Source of the DNA: Euryarchaeota archaeon SCGC AAA252-I15
GTDB taxonomy: Archaea > Altiarchaeota > Altiarchaeia > IMC4 > SCGC-AAA252-I15
Reading direction: 5' to 3'
DNA length: 64,000 nt
NCBI GenBank assembly: GCA_000402775.1
Contig: AQSC01000060.1
Location: forward strand, 34,503-98,502
Below, one piece after another: positions 1 to 8,295 of the stretch. A program made the translations under genes and the position numbers. Within the stretch, counting starts at the first letter, position 1. Each line of letters opens with the position of its first letter. The notes below the pieces were generated by a model. The model was not told the DNA's origin. It searched no databases and saw nothing but the letters and a program-made list of their open reading frames with translations.

Positions 1-1
1 C

Positions 2-664
2 CACGATCGTCAGGGCGTCAAGCACGCCTTTGACTATGCAGGGGTTATGAACTGCTTTAAAGAATGGGGGGAGCATGCGGACAGGATCCAGGATTTAGGG
101 GACCCGAAAAACGTGTTGCGGCTTAAGACCGTTGACGCGATAGTCGACCCCATAAATGCTGCGGGTGAGGGGGATGAAAGCCTTTTTGAGCCGGCGATCA
201 GAGTCCTCGCATTGAATCTTGCTGATGAAATCCCGGATTTGCCGAAAGTACTGGTGAGGAAAATACAGGGTGAGGGAGACGTGGGTTTAGTCGCACACAA
301 CGCGCTTTTCAACATCAACCCCAAGAGAATAGTTGACTGTATTCGCACGGCCCACAAGTCGGAATTTGCGATATTAACCGCCTCACTCGCAGATGGAGGA
401 GAGAGGAATTGGGATGCCGCATTCGCCTACGCAAGCGAGGAGGAGCCAGAGTCTAAAGTCCGCGGCCTCGCCGTGCTCAGCGGCTTCGCAGTCCGAATAG
501 CACACGGAAGCAGGGAACCCGAAATCCAAAGCGAACTCGCGTTAATCGAGGGAAAGATGCGGGGAGACGACATGAAAAAACTGTTGGATGCTGCTAAAGA
601 CTCTGACACCAACGAACTTCGCGAGCAGGCAACATTAATAAACTCTCTAATGAGAATAATTTGA
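2..664 (+). CDS. Helical-repeat (HEAT-like) protein, 5'-partial, copy 1 of a tandem trio
   Basis: The frame is open to the first base of the window, so the gene starts upstream; the ATG at 47 is internal. About 220 residues are visible. They look all-helical and acidic with short repeated Leu/Ala-rich helices, like HEAT or armadillo repeats. The C-terminal 150 residues align with the same part of the next two genes: each has an L-x-x-x-L-V/A-x-K/R-I/V segment followed by a helix ending in an Ile-Asn-Pro or Ile-Asn-Thr type turn. The stop is one base before the next ATG. I do not recognise the family. A scaffold or protein-binding role is only inferred from the fold type. Confidence 0.7.
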   Translation, partial: HDRQGVKHAFDYAGVMNCFKEWGEHADRIQDLGDPKNVLRLKTVDAIVDPINAAGEGDESLFEPAIRVLALNLADEIPDLPKVLVRKIQGEGDVGLVAHNALFNINPKRIVDCIRTAHKSEFAILTASLADGGERNWDAAFAYASEEEPESKVRGLAVLSGFAVRIAHGSREPEIQSELALIEGKMRGDDMKKLLDAAKDSDTNELREQATLINSLMRII

Positions 665-665
665 T

Positions 666-1988
666 ATGCAAAGGCAGTCTGAGAGTCCGGAAGAGAAGGA
701 GATTGCCAGAAGGATTAATGTCTTATCCAAGAATCCGGATTACTCGCAGGAAGTTACTCGCGAGCAGTGGAGCGCGGCCGAAAAGTTTTTGAGAGCCCAG
801 GGTGAGCGGGCGCTGCCGCAGGTGTGCGATTATTATGGGCGGACCACTGACAGCGACACGTGCGTGTTCGCGTTCGCGCGAGTCCTCGGGGACATTGCAG
901 CCAACGGTAGCGAGGAGGCAGCCGACCAGGTGGTGGACCTCGGGCTCTCGCTCATTACAGGGGATTTCCACGACGAACCGAAGGGGCAGAACATATTGCA
1001 GTCAGTACTCATGGAATGCAAGGACCCCGACCGTAGAAGACATCTTATCGCGCGAATGCGCGCAGCTAAAAACTCCGACGAACCGGTTAGCGAGACTCGG
1101 GAAAGCCTCGTAAGCTATGTCGTAGGCTCCGAGGCCATGCATCCTGGCGGAGGAGAGGAAGACCTCAACACACTCTTCGAAAACCTGGAATCCCCTGATT
1201 CAAACATCCACGGGACGGCAGCAAGCCAGCTTGCAGTGCGGGTCGGAGGCGAACTGGATGAAGGAAACGTTTCCGCTGCGAGAGACATGCTTGAGAGGGG
1301 AACCCCGACGCTGCTCAAAATCATCGGACAGTCAGCGCATGTACGAGCCCAGCTCACTTTAGCCCACGGAATGGGTTTTTACGATGAGATGGGTTTGAGT
1401 ATCGAGCGCATGAACGATCCCGACTTAAAGATCCGAGCGACTGACGCGCTGGTATCTGAGACTGCGAAGGCGGTAAGAGCGGACGAAAGCTTAAGTGATG
1501 CGGGAGTCCGCGCACTCTCCTTTGCCGTGGCCGGGCGCGTGGAAGGCCTTCCAAAGCTTCTCGCGCGGAGGATACTCTTGGAATTGGAAGAGGAAGATCC
1601 GGAATTCTTTGCTCAGTGCCTTTACAACATAAATACTCCGCAGCTTGTAAGAAACGGGCTTAGCGCAGACCAATACGAGATTACAGTATTAACAAGCATT
1701 ATAGGCTTTAAAGGAGATGAACCTTTGACCGAAATCTTGAATGCTGGTGAATCCGAACCCGCGGTAAAGTGCCTTAGAAGGCTTGCCTTGATTGGGTCGG
1801 TGGCTTATGAAACCTACACGAAAATCTCAGAGAGGGTAGACTTAGAAGAGTCTGGGATACTGCGCGAAAGGCTTTTGGGTGGGGAGGTTGATCAATATCT
1901 CGCCAAAGCCCGGGAATCGGGTGACCCCACCGTAGACCAGCAAGTCGCCGAAGTCCGGCATGCACTACAACTTTTAAAGGATGCTTGA
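666..1988 (+). CDS. Helical-repeat (HEAT-like) protein, copy 2 of a tandem trio
   Basis: This gene encodes 440 residues, acidic and apparently all-helical, with no signal peptide or membrane segment. It resembles HEAT/armadillo proteins in having repeated helix pairs. It is a paralogue of the flanking genes: the C-terminal part shares a Leu-Pro-Lys-Leu-Leu start, an Ile-Asn turn, and an L-L-G-G-x-(V/M)-x-Q-(Y/H)-L segment with copy 3. The start ATG at 666 lies one base after the previous stop, and the N terminus (M-Q-R-Q) matches that of copy 3 (M-Q-K-Q). No catalytic motif is visible and the function is unknown. Translational coupling of the trio suggests subunits made together. Confidence 0.75.
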   Translation: MQRQSESPEEKEIARRINVLSKNPDYSQEVTREQWSAAEKFLRAQGERALPQVCDYYGRTTDSDTCVFAFARVLGDIAANGSEEAADQVVDLGLSLITGDFHDEPKGQNILQSVLMECKDPDRRRHLIARMRAAKNSDEPVSETRESLVSYVVGSEAMHPGGGEEDLNTLFENLESPDSNIHGTAASQLAVRVGGELDEGNVSAARDMLERGTPTLLKIIGQSAHVRAQLTLAHGMGFYDEMGLSIERMNDPDLKIRATDALVSETAKAVRADESLSDAGVRALSFAVAGRVEGLPKLLARRILLELEEEDPEFFAQCLYNINTPQLVRNGLSADQYEITVLTSIIGFKGDEPLTEILNAGESEPAVKCLRRLALIGSVAYETYTKISERVDLEESGILRERLLGGEVDQYLAKARESGDPTVDQQVAEVRHALQLLKDA

Positions 1989-1989
1989 A

Positions 1990-3309
1990 ATGCAAAAACA
2001 GGAGCCTAAACCACCGGATGAGGGATTGACCGTCGCGAAAGCGGTGGAAAAGCTCGTTAAAGCGCTGGACAGGGAGGATGTGTCAGCCGAGATGACGTAT
2101 CTCACAACCCAGGGTCCCGCAGCAGTACCCGCGCTTGGGGAAGCACTTAAAGAAGAAGCAGGTTTTCAGGGCTCGTCGATGGGAAGGCTCGCCGAAGCTC
2201 TCGCCCGGATAGCATCGGAAGGAAGCAACGAGCCAATCGATCTCATGCTCGACTGGATGGGAAGGGACATAACAGACTTATACGACCGCGACTCAAAAAG
2301 CGGCTACTGGTATGCGATTTTCTCCGGTGTATGCAGTAATCCCGCGCGGAAGCGCGAAGTCTTGCAGAGGATGGGGGAGGCTAGAAACGATGCAGACCAC
2401 CCTTACAGAGAGCTTACTGCAGGAAACCTCATCGCATACGAGAACGTGACGGAAAGAGATAGTGGGGAAGGCCCTGACGAAGCTGCGGAACAAATGCTTA
2501 CCTCAGATTCACCTCAACAAAAATTCCCGGCAATAGAAGCGTTCACACACATAACAAAAGAACAGATTAGTGGTGGAAGAGTAAGCGAAGCCAGAGAGAC
2601 TCTCGCAAAGGCAGCGCCCGCCATGCTCCAGACCGTGGCTGATTACGTTAAAACCGACAAGCCGACGCTTGAGATGGGCGGGTCAGTGGTAGGATTCACA
2701 GAACTCGCCCAAGAAGCGGCGAAACTACCGCAGCCGGAGTGCTTTCACGCGCTCGGGATGATAGCAGACTGCATCCTAGATGCGGCACACGAAAACCCCG
2801 AGCTCGCAGACCCTGCGGCAAGGGTGCTCGGACGCGTGATTCCGGCGGAAGTCCCGGGTTTTGGGAAAACACTCGTCACGAAAGTGGCGGGCGAAGACGA
2901 GAAAAGCCCGGTGGCGTTGACGGCGCTCGCAGTCATGAAACCGGAGCAGCTTATCGGATGCGCCAACATAGCACACATGACGGAGATGACGCTCATCGGA
3001 ACCGCCCTCCACCTGCAGGGGCCTAATGCTTTCCTCTTGCTGGTGCATGAAATCGATTCGGGAGATCGGGAGCGCGTCGTCAAGGGCCTGACTCTAATGG
3101 CTGGTGTAGCTCGACACTTGCACGATCCCGAAAGAAACCCCGAACGCGTTTTAGACAACCAGGGGACATACGATTTTCTTTTGGGGGGTGATATGGTTCA
3201 ACATTTATCAGCCATAAGAAGTCCCGACGATGAAGGTCTAAATCATCACATTGACTTGTTCGAAAACATGTTAGACGAGTTAAGGCAAATGGGCCCGCCA
3301 GGCTCGTGA
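1990..3309 (+). CDS. Helical-repeat (HEAT-like) protein, copy 3 of a tandem trio
   Basis: This gene encodes 439 residues, helical and acidic, and is a paralogue of the gene before it. An in-frame ATG at 1981 would overlap the previous gene. I prefer the ATG at 1990 because it gives an N terminus matching copy 2 and the same one-base spacing after a TGA stop as between copies 1 and 2. The helices cover the whole length and no enzyme motif is visible. The C terminus ends in a short Pro-Gly-rich tail. The next gene has its own TATA-like box, so the trio probably ends a transcription unit here. Confidence 0.75.
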   Translation: MQKQEPKPPDEGLTVAKAVEKLVKALDREDVSAEMTYLTTQGPAAVPALGEALKEEAGFQGSSMGRLAEALARIASEGSNEPIDLMLDWMGRDITDLYDRDSKSGYWYAIFSGVCSNPARKREVLQRMGEARNDADHPYRELTAGNLIAYENVTERDSGEGPDEAAEQMLTSDSPQQKFPAIEAFTHITKEQISGGRVSEARETLAKAAPAMLQTVADYVKTDKPTLEMGGSVVGFTELAQEAAKLPQPECFHALGMIADCILDAAHENPELADPAARVLGRVIPAEVPGFGKTLVTKVAGEDEKSPVALTALAVMKPEQLIGCANIAHMTEMTLIGTALHLQGPNAFLLLVHEIDSGDRERVVKGLTLMAGVARHLHDPERNPERVLDNQGTYDFLLGGDMVQHLSAIRSPDDEGLNHHIDLFENMLDELRQMGPPGS

Positions 3310-3313
3310 GGAA

Positions 3314-3321
3314 TTTTAATA
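3314..3321 (+). promoter_or_regulatory. TATA-like box A before the R15P isomerase gene
   Basis: TTTTAATA is centred about 26 bases before the ATG at 3344. That is the usual archaeal box A to transcription-start distance, so the transcript is probably leaderless or nearly so. Confidence 0.5.
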
Positions 3322-3343
3322 CCTGTTCTGTGATTACTTTACC

Positions 3344-4246
3344 ATGTCTGACGTTGATATTGTGGCGGAAAGCATTCGGAGCATGAAGGTTCGGGGTGCT
3401 CGAGACATCGCAGTCGCCGCAGCCCTTGCACTCAAGAAAATAGTGGATGAAGGAGGTAAGATACCGGAACTTGAACCTGCCGGCGAAAAACTCAAGGCTG
3501 CAAGGCCTAGCGCGATAGCACTTCCCAACGCCGTAAACTACGTCATGTATCTAGCCGACGGAAACAAAAGCTTGTCCGATGAGGAATTCAAGGAAAAGAC
3601 CATGAAGGATATCGACGGATTCCTCGATCAGATGGCCAAGTCGGTGAAAAAAATCGCGGAAATCGGAGCTGAAATAATAAGGGAGGGGGAGACTCTTCTC
3701 ACCCACTGTCAGAGTGACACCGTCTTTGAGATATTTTCGAAAGCGTGGGACGACGGGAAAAAAATCAAGGTCGTGTGCACTGAAGCACGGCCCAGACACC
3801 AAGGATACTTGACCGCCAGGAAATGCTCGGAACACGGGATTCCGACAACACTCGTGATTGATTCAGCAGTCCACTGGGCGATTCGCGAGCTTGACGTAGA
3901 CAAGATTTTCGTGGGAGCCGACACGGTTTGCGCGAACGGCGACGTCGTAAACAAGGTGGGGACGAGCCAGATCGCGTTGTGCGCTGACGAGGCAGACATC
4001 GACTTTTTCGTCGCAGCCGACTCGCTAAAATTTTCCGCGGAAAGCATGATGGGAAGGATGGTGAACATTGAGGAGAGGGATACTTCAGAAGTCACAGAGA
4101 TTCCTAACGTAACTATTCGAAACCCCGGCTTCGACGTGACCGAAGCCAAATACATCGACGCAATCATAACCGAAGAAGGAATCATGCCGCCGCAAGGAGC
4201 TTACCCGCTTCTCAAGGAAAAATACGGTTGGGAGCTTAAAGGTTGA
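3344..4246 (+). CDS. Ribose-1,5-bisphosphate isomerase (eIF2B/MtnA-like family)
   Basis: The 300-residue protein belongs to the eIF2B-alpha/MtnA/R15P isomerase fold. In archaea this enzyme converts ribose 1,5-bisphosphate to ribulose 1,5-bisphosphate in the AMP pathway, between AMP phosphorylase and type III RuBisCO. Visible signatures are the conserved cysteine in THCQS (Cys122), the phosphate-binding ARPRHQG segment, and the catalytic aspartate in GADTV (Asp192), followed by NGDVVNKVGT. Length and motifs fit R15P isomerase better than methylthioribose-1-phosphate isomerase, but a regulatory eIF2B-like homologue cannot be fully excluded. AMP phosphorylase and RuBisCO are not in the window. 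The gene is nearly fused to corA downstream. Confidence 0.85.
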   Translation: MSDVDIVAESIRSMKVRGARDIAVAAALALKKIVDEGGKIPELEPAGEKLKAARPSAIALPNAVNYVMYLADGNKSLSDEEFKEKTMKDIDGFLDQMAKSVKKIAEIGAEIIREGETLLTHCQSDTVFEIFSKAWDDGKKIKVVCTEARPRHQGYLTARKCSEHGIPTTLVIDSAVHWAIRELDVDKIFVGADTVCANGDVVNKVGTSQIALCADEADIDFFVAADSLKFSAESMMGRMVNIEERDTSEVTEIPNVTIRNPGFDVTEAKYIDAIITEEGIMPPQGAYPLLKEKYGWELKG

Positions 4247-4248
4247 AG

Positions 4249-5160
4249 ATGAACTTGGAAAGACTTGAAGTTAAAGGTAAGAAGGATAGTTACGTCTGGA
4301 TTGACGTTGTCAAACCCTCCAAAGAGGAGTTGGACGAGTTGGGTGAAAAATACAACCTCCATCACCTGGCGCTTGAAGACTGTCTGAGCGAGCTGCAGCG
4401 GCCTAAGATTGAGGATTACGGAGAATACTCTTTTGTTGTGGTAAAGCATTTGTCGTACAACCATAAATTGAGTAGAAGCCAGATGGCATTTTTTGTGGGG
4501 AAAGGATTCATCATCACAATCCACAAGGAGAAGATGGACTTCATCGATGAAATCAGAGAAAACAAGCTTTCACCGGGATCCTATAAGATCTCGGACACGC
4601 CAGACTACACGCTATACCTTCTGATGGATAGGATCATAGACGACTACTTCAATGTCGAAGACAGTTTCTCCGATGAAATTGCGAAAATCGAGCAGACAGT
4701 AATTCGAAAGCCAACCAGGAAGGTCTTGGAAAACATCATGAAGACGAGGAGGGAACTCATAAAGTTTCGAAGGCACGTGAGTCCGCTCAGGGAGGTTTTG
4801 CACAACATGCAGGCGGGTGTTATGCCCGGGATTACGAAGGGAATGTCCTTCTATTTTAGGGATTTGCATGACCATACCGTCCGGATTATCGAGCTTACAG
4901 AAACTCAGAGAGAGCTTATTTCAGGGGTTCTTGAGACTTACCTTTCCTCTGCCTCCAATTCGATGAACGAGGTCATGAAGGTTTTAACCGTGCTCGCATC
5001 GTTTATTCTCGTTCCAACCTTGATTTCGGGGATTTACGGGATGAACTTCAAGTTCATGCCAGAGATTTCGTGGAGGCTGGGTTACCCCTTCGCACTGTGC
5101 CTTATGACTGCAAGCGCAATTTTCCTTTGGTTGTTCTTCAAGAGGAAGCAGTGGATTTAA
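4249..5160 (+). CDS. corA: CorA-type magnesium/divalent cation channel
   Basis: The 303-residue protein has a cytoplasmic alpha/beta N-terminal domain, a long helical stalk (about residues 140-245) and two C-terminal membrane helices. The loop between them carries YGMN, the CorA selectivity signature, and the protein ends with a basic K-R-K-Q-W-I tail typical of the family. An in-frame TTG at 4243 overlaps the upstream stop. The ATG at 4249, two codons later, is the more likely start. Spacing to the R15P isomerase gene is only two bases and the exchanger-like gene follows six bases after the stop, so the three are probably cotranscribed. Confidence 0.9.
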   Translation: MNLERLEVKGKKDSYVWIDVVKPSKEELDELGEKYNLHHLALEDCLSELQRPKIEDYGEYSFVVVKHLSYNHKLSRSQMAFFVGKGFIITIHKEKMDFIDEIRENKLSPGSYKISDTPDYTLYLLMDRIIDDYFNVEDSFSDEIAKIEQTVIRKPTRKVLENIMKTRRELIKFRRHVSPLREVLHNMQAGVMPGITKGMSFYFRDLHDHTVRIIELTETQRELISGVLETYLSSASNSMNEVMKVLTVLASFILVPTLISGIYGMNFKFMPEISWRLGYPFALCLMTASAIFLWLFFKRKQWI

Positions 5161-5166
5161 AGTTAA

Positions 5167-5616
5167 ATGATTTCCGCAGTAATCTTCTTTCTAGGGGGGC
5201 TTGCACTCCTCCTTAAAGGCAGTGACATGTTCGTCGACTCCTCAGTCCGGATTGCCAAGTACGCGGGAATTTCAGAGGTCGTTATAGGATTAACTTTGGT
5301 GGCGGTCGGCACGTCCCTTCCAGAGCTTGCCACCTCTGTCACGGCAGCATACTACGGGAACACGGGACTTGCCGTGGGAAACGTCGTCGAATCCAACATA
5401 GCAAACCTTTCGCTTGTCGTGGGAGTCTCTTCTTTCGTCTCTCCGATAATTATCCCGGAAACCTCGATTTCAGTCACAATACCGCTTATGATAATATTGT
5501 CTTTTGTGACCGTCCTGTTCATTCGTAGTGGATGGCAGGTTCGAAGGCGTGAGGGAGTCTTCTTCTTGATATCTTATGCTTCAATAATTATTTGGACGCT
5601 CCTAAGACTTAGATGA
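5167..5616 (+). CDS. Half-length sodium/calcium exchanger-like membrane protein (one alpha repeat)
   Basis: The 149-residue protein has about five hydrophobic segments and one CaCA alpha repeat: VGTSLPELATS (about 48-58) and then VVESNIANLSLVVG. Full-size members have two such repeats in roughly 300 residues with inverted topology. Here the reading frame ends after one repeat, and a convergent gene begins 20 bases later, so the second half is absent from the locus. The glycine usual before SNI is glutamate. It may work as a dual-topology homodimer or be a truncated relic; the intact frame and tight operon spacing favour a functional small protein. Confidence 0.7.
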   Translation: MISAVIFFLGGLALLLKGSDMFVDSSVRIAKYAGISEVVIGLTLVAVGTSLPELATSVTAAYYGNTGLAVGNVVESNIANLSLVVGVSSFVSPIIIPETSISVTIPLMIILSFVTVLFIRSGWQVRRREGVFFLISYASIIIWTLLRLR

Positions 5617-5635
5617 AACCGGCAAAAATATTAGT

Positions 5636-6403
5636 TCACCTGATTATCGAGAAGATGAGGTTTAGTATATCATTAAACAACAGTTTAATCCAGCCGATGT
5701 ATGGTAGCCTAACCCAACCCCTGGCCTTTAGCTGGGCTTCGTTTACGGGGAGCGCAATACCGCCGTTTAAGCCGCACTGGTCGGCTGAAGGATTATTGTC
5801 TCCTTTAGTCACATAGATGTTATAGGAACCACTGTCAGGGTATTTCGTATACGGGCATCCTTCAAGGCCTTCCCTGCACACCTTAATGTTTTGGATTGTT
5901 TTCTTGATCGTTTGATCGGTAAGACAGACTAGAGCTCCTTCTGTCTGAACTACTTCCTCATTGTTTACTGTGATTACACCCACCACCCGGTGGATTATCG
6001 GCTCTGTGGAGGAATACTGGTGCAAGTGAGCCAAGTCCCTCTCATAGATCACGACGTCTCCAAGTTTTGTGTCTGGAATGATGTGGTATTTGCCGGGTGA
6101 GACCGTGAAGATCATGTCCCCGCGGGCGAAACCGTTTTGAAATTTAAATGAGTCTATTACTGAGGGGTCGTCAAGGTTGTCTGCAAGCCAGGTGTGCCAT
6201 CCACCCCCGACATGTAGCATGCTGCCTGAGGTTACGACGACCAGGGGTACAAGGGTTTTTGAGCCGAAAAGCATTTTCAAAACGATGATTAAGACGAGTA
6301 CTGTCACTCCAACTTCTATCAAGTCCTTGATCCAAAGCCATAGAGTATTTAGTAAACCGGTTTTTTTGCTTTCATCAGCCCTGAAATTCTGTCCGCCATT
6401 CAT
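5636..6403 (-). CDS. Signal peptidase I, archaeal Ser-His (S26B) type
   Basis: The 255-residue membrane protein has one N-terminal transmembrane helix (about 28-47) followed by the catalytic domain on the outer face. The nucleophile serine lies in TSGSM (Ser61). The general base is histidine in IIHRVV (His138), where bacterial enzymes have lysine, and TKGDNN supplies the conserved Asp202. This Ser-His-Asp layout defines the archaeal/eukaryotic Sec11 group. A second hydrophobic stretch near 236-255 may be another membrane anchor. An insertion between the His and Asp boxes with three cysteines (160, 176, 183) is unusual. It would cleave Sec signal peptides from exported proteins. Confidence 0.9.
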   Translation of the reverse strand: MNGGQNFRADESKKTGLLNTLWLWIKDLIEVGVTVLVLIIVLKMLFGSKTLVPLVVVTSGSMLHVGGGWHTWLADNLDDPSVIDSFKFQNGFARGDMIFTVSPGKYHIIPDTKLGDVVIYERDLAHLHQYSSTEPIIHRVVGVITVNNEEVVQTEGALVCLTDQTIKKTIQNIKVCREGLEGCPYTKYPDSGSYNIYVTKGDNNPSADQCGLNGGIALPVNEAQLKARGWVRLPYIGWIKLLFNDILNLIFSIIR

Positions 6404-6413
6404 TTTAAAAAGA

Positions 6414-6422
6414 TTTTATTAA
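6414..6422 (+). promoter_or_regulatory. TATA-like box A before the aminotransferase gene
   Basis: TTTTATTAA lies about 28 bases before the ATG at 6446, in the 42-base gap shared with the divergent signal peptidase gene. The spacing fits a short or leaderless archaeal transcript. Confidence 0.45.
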
Positions 6423-6445
6423 TTGCAATCTCATGAATAAAAGAC

Positions 6446-7567
6446 ATGGATTTTAAGGGACTTGAAAAAGAGGTTTACGCGAATGTGTTTAAAAGGCTTC
6501 CATTATTGATTACTTCAGGAAGCGGAAGCTACGTGTGGGATGATGACGGAAGGAAGTACCTCGACTTTTACGCGGGGATTGCCGTAAACTGCCTAGGCCA
6601 CGCACACCCCCGCCTTACGAAAGTGATCGAAGAGCAGTATAAAAAACTCGCTCATGTTTCAAACTGGGTTTATACGAAGCCGCAGCTTGAACTCGCTGAA
6701 AAGCTTTTGGATTTGACGGGACTGGAAAAAGTTTTTTTTACGAACGACGGCTCCGAGTCTGTTGAATGCGCGCTGAAACTGTCCCTGGCAAATTCAGGTA
6801 AAAGCGAGTTTATTGCCATGAAGCATGCGTTTCACGGGCGGACTTTAGGAGCTCTCTCTCTCACATGGGGGGACAATTACGTCGACCCCTTCTCACAGTA
6901 CATGAAGAGGGCTACTTTCGTGGATTACGGTAACGTAGATGCAGTGAGCGAGGCTATCGGCAATGATACGTCGGGTGTTTTCGTCGAACCCGTTCAGGGC
7001 GAGGCTGGAGTCCTCGTGCCTCCGAGAGGGTACTTGAAGGCTCTTGCCGATGTGACTGAGGATAAGGGAGTGCATTTGATAGTCGATGAAGTGCAAACCG
7101 GTTTCGGGCGGACTGGTAAGATGTTCGCCTTCGAACACGAAAAGATTAAGCCGGACATCCTCTGTCTTTCAAAGGCTATGGGCAACGGCTTTCCAATCGG
7201 TGCTTGCATTTATGAGGGCATGGATTTTTCCGGGGGACAACACGGAGGTACTTTCCTTGGAAGCCCGCTTGCGTGCGCGGTAGCCAGTGAAGTAATAAGT
7301 GTCATCGAGGATGAGAACCTTGTTGAGAATTCAAGGATTATGGGAGAATACCTTGAAGAGGAGATTTCAGGGTTAGGTTTAAAATCTCATGGAATCGGGT
7401 TAATGAGGGGTGTAGACGTAGCTGACGGTGAAAAGGCCGTGTTGGATTTGATCGCGAAAGGAGTCTTAACCATTTATTCGAAAAATGTGGTCCGAGTATT
7501 GCCTGCGCTTAATATAGGGAAAAAACATATTAATGAATTCATTGAAGCACTCTCAGAGGTGATTTAG
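6446..7567 (+). CDS. argD: Class III PLP aminotransferase, probable acetylornithine (or LysW-lysine) aminotransferase
   Basis: The 373-residue protein is a fold-type I class III aminotransferase. The GSES phosphate-binding motif is at about 102, HAFHGRTLGALSLT at 127-140, the cofactor-contacting aspartate in VDEVQTGFGRTG (Asp214), and the PLP-binding lysine in LSKAMGNG (Lys243). GGTFLGSPLACAVA is also typical of the ArgD/LysJ group. It would transfer an amino group from glutamate to an N-acetylated semialdehyde in arginine or lysine synthesis. Substrate choice cannot be fixed without neighbours of either pathway, and none are here. It heads a tight run with a small Fe-S protein and a dUTPase-like gene. 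Confidence 0.8.
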   Translation: MDFKGLEKEVYANVFKRLPLLITSGSGSYVWDDDGRKYLDFYAGIAVNCLGHAHPRLTKVIEEQYKKLAHVSNWVYTKPQLELAEKLLDLTGLEKVFFTNDGSESVECALKLSLANSGKSEFIAMKHAFHGRTLGALSLTWGDNYVDPFSQYMKRATFVDYGNVDAVSEAIGNDTSGVFVEPVQGEAGVLVPPRGYLKALADVTEDKGVHLIVDEVQTGFGRTGKMFAFEHEKIKPDILCLSKAMGNGFPIGACIYEGMDFSGGQHGGTFLGSPLACAVASEVISVIEDENLVENSRIMGEYLEEEISGLGLKSHGIGLMRGVDVADGEKAVLDLIAKGVLTIYSKNVVRVLPALNIGKKHINEFIEALSEVI

Positions 7568-7570
7568 GAT

Positions 7571-7765
7571 ATGTTAGACCATGACCTTGTTGCAAGGATT
7601 TACGTGAAGCTTCCGCTGACAGACTGTGGCGAGTGTGGACTACCCACATGCAGGGAGTTCGCCGAAAAAATAGTGGTCGGAGAGAAAACAGTTTTTGACT
7701 GCACCCAATTGGAAAACGACATTGCGCAAGAGATATCGCTTATGATCGACGAGTACTTGAGATGA
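7571..7765 (+). CDS. Small stand-alone 4Fe-4S protein
   Basis: The 64-residue protein carries C-x2-C-x4-C-x16-C (DCGECGLPTCREFA, then a distal Cys). This is the pattern of the 4Fe-4S domain found in RnfB and in the corrinoid/CODH subunits, where it is normally part of a larger polypeptide. Here it makes up almost the whole protein, and a 20-residue acidic helix follows. It starts three bases after the aminotransferase stop, and its last codons overlap the dUTPase-like gene by four bases (ATGA). A small electron carrier or cluster donor is likely; the partner is unknown. Confidence 0.75.
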   Translation: MLDHDLVARIYVKLPLTDCGECGLPTCREFAEKIVVGEKTVFDCTQLENDIAQEISLMIDEYLR

Positions 7766-8250
7766 TTCTGAGTGCAAGCGAGATAAAAAAAAGGGTTGAT
7801 TCAGACGGACTCATCTCAGACTATTCTGACAACAGTCTTGAAAGTTGCGGATACGACCTCCGATTCAAAAAAGCATACAAAATCGAGTCCGATTCGTTTA
7901 TGGGTGTATCCGAGCGGAAAACCCCTGAAGTAGCCGAGATTTTAGTAGACCCGATTGTAATTAAGCCTAAAGAATACATCCTGGTTGAATCCATTGAGGC
8001 GGTGAACATGCCGGATGATCTTATGGCAAGAATCCTCCCGAGGTCGAGCATATTTAGGATGGGCTGCATTCTAGCGACTGCAGTGGTTGACCCTGGATTT
8101 CAGGGAACACTGACGATGGGGTTATCCAACCAGTCGGAATACGATTTCACTCTGGAGAAAAAATCCAGGATAGCCCAAATAGTATTCGAAAAAGTCGAAG
8201 GAGAAACCGCCCTGTATGACGGGAAATACCAAGGCGGGAAAATCGTATGA
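7762..8250 (+). CDS. dCTP deaminase/dUTPase family protein, more likely dUTPase
   Basis: The 162-residue protein belongs to the trimeric DCD/DUT family. It has the SCGYDLR motif near residue 28, PRSSIFRMG near 93, VVDPGFQGTLT near 108, and ends in a YDGKYQGG motif. dCTP deaminases carry an essential glutamate in the strand after the DPG motif; here that stretch reads MGLSNQ, with no glutamate. The catalytic aspartate shared with dUTPases is present. The protein therefore probably hydrolyses dUTP to dUMP, like archaeal Dut proteins of this length. It overlaps the Fe-S protein gene by four bases. Confidence 0.75.
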   Translation: MILSASEIKKRVDSDGLISDYSDNSLESCGYDLRFKKAYKIESDSFMGVSERKTPEVAEILVDPIVIKPKEYILVESIEAVNMPDDLMARILPRSSIFRMGCILATAVVDPGFQGTLTMGLSNQSEYDFTLEKKSRIAQIVFEKVEGETALYDGKYQGGKIV

Positions 8251-8295
8251 CTTACCCCCCTTAAACCGCAACTTCTTAAACGACTTGTATAGGTA

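Noticed and set aside
47..664. Treating the first gene as complete from ATG 47
   Set aside because: The frame is open to base 2 and the paralogues extend far upstream of this position, so ATG 47 is internal.
5636..6403. Second half of the exchanger gene hidden on the plus strand
   Set aside because: The plus-strand frames here are short and lack the alpha-2 motif; the region encodes signal peptidase on the minus strand.
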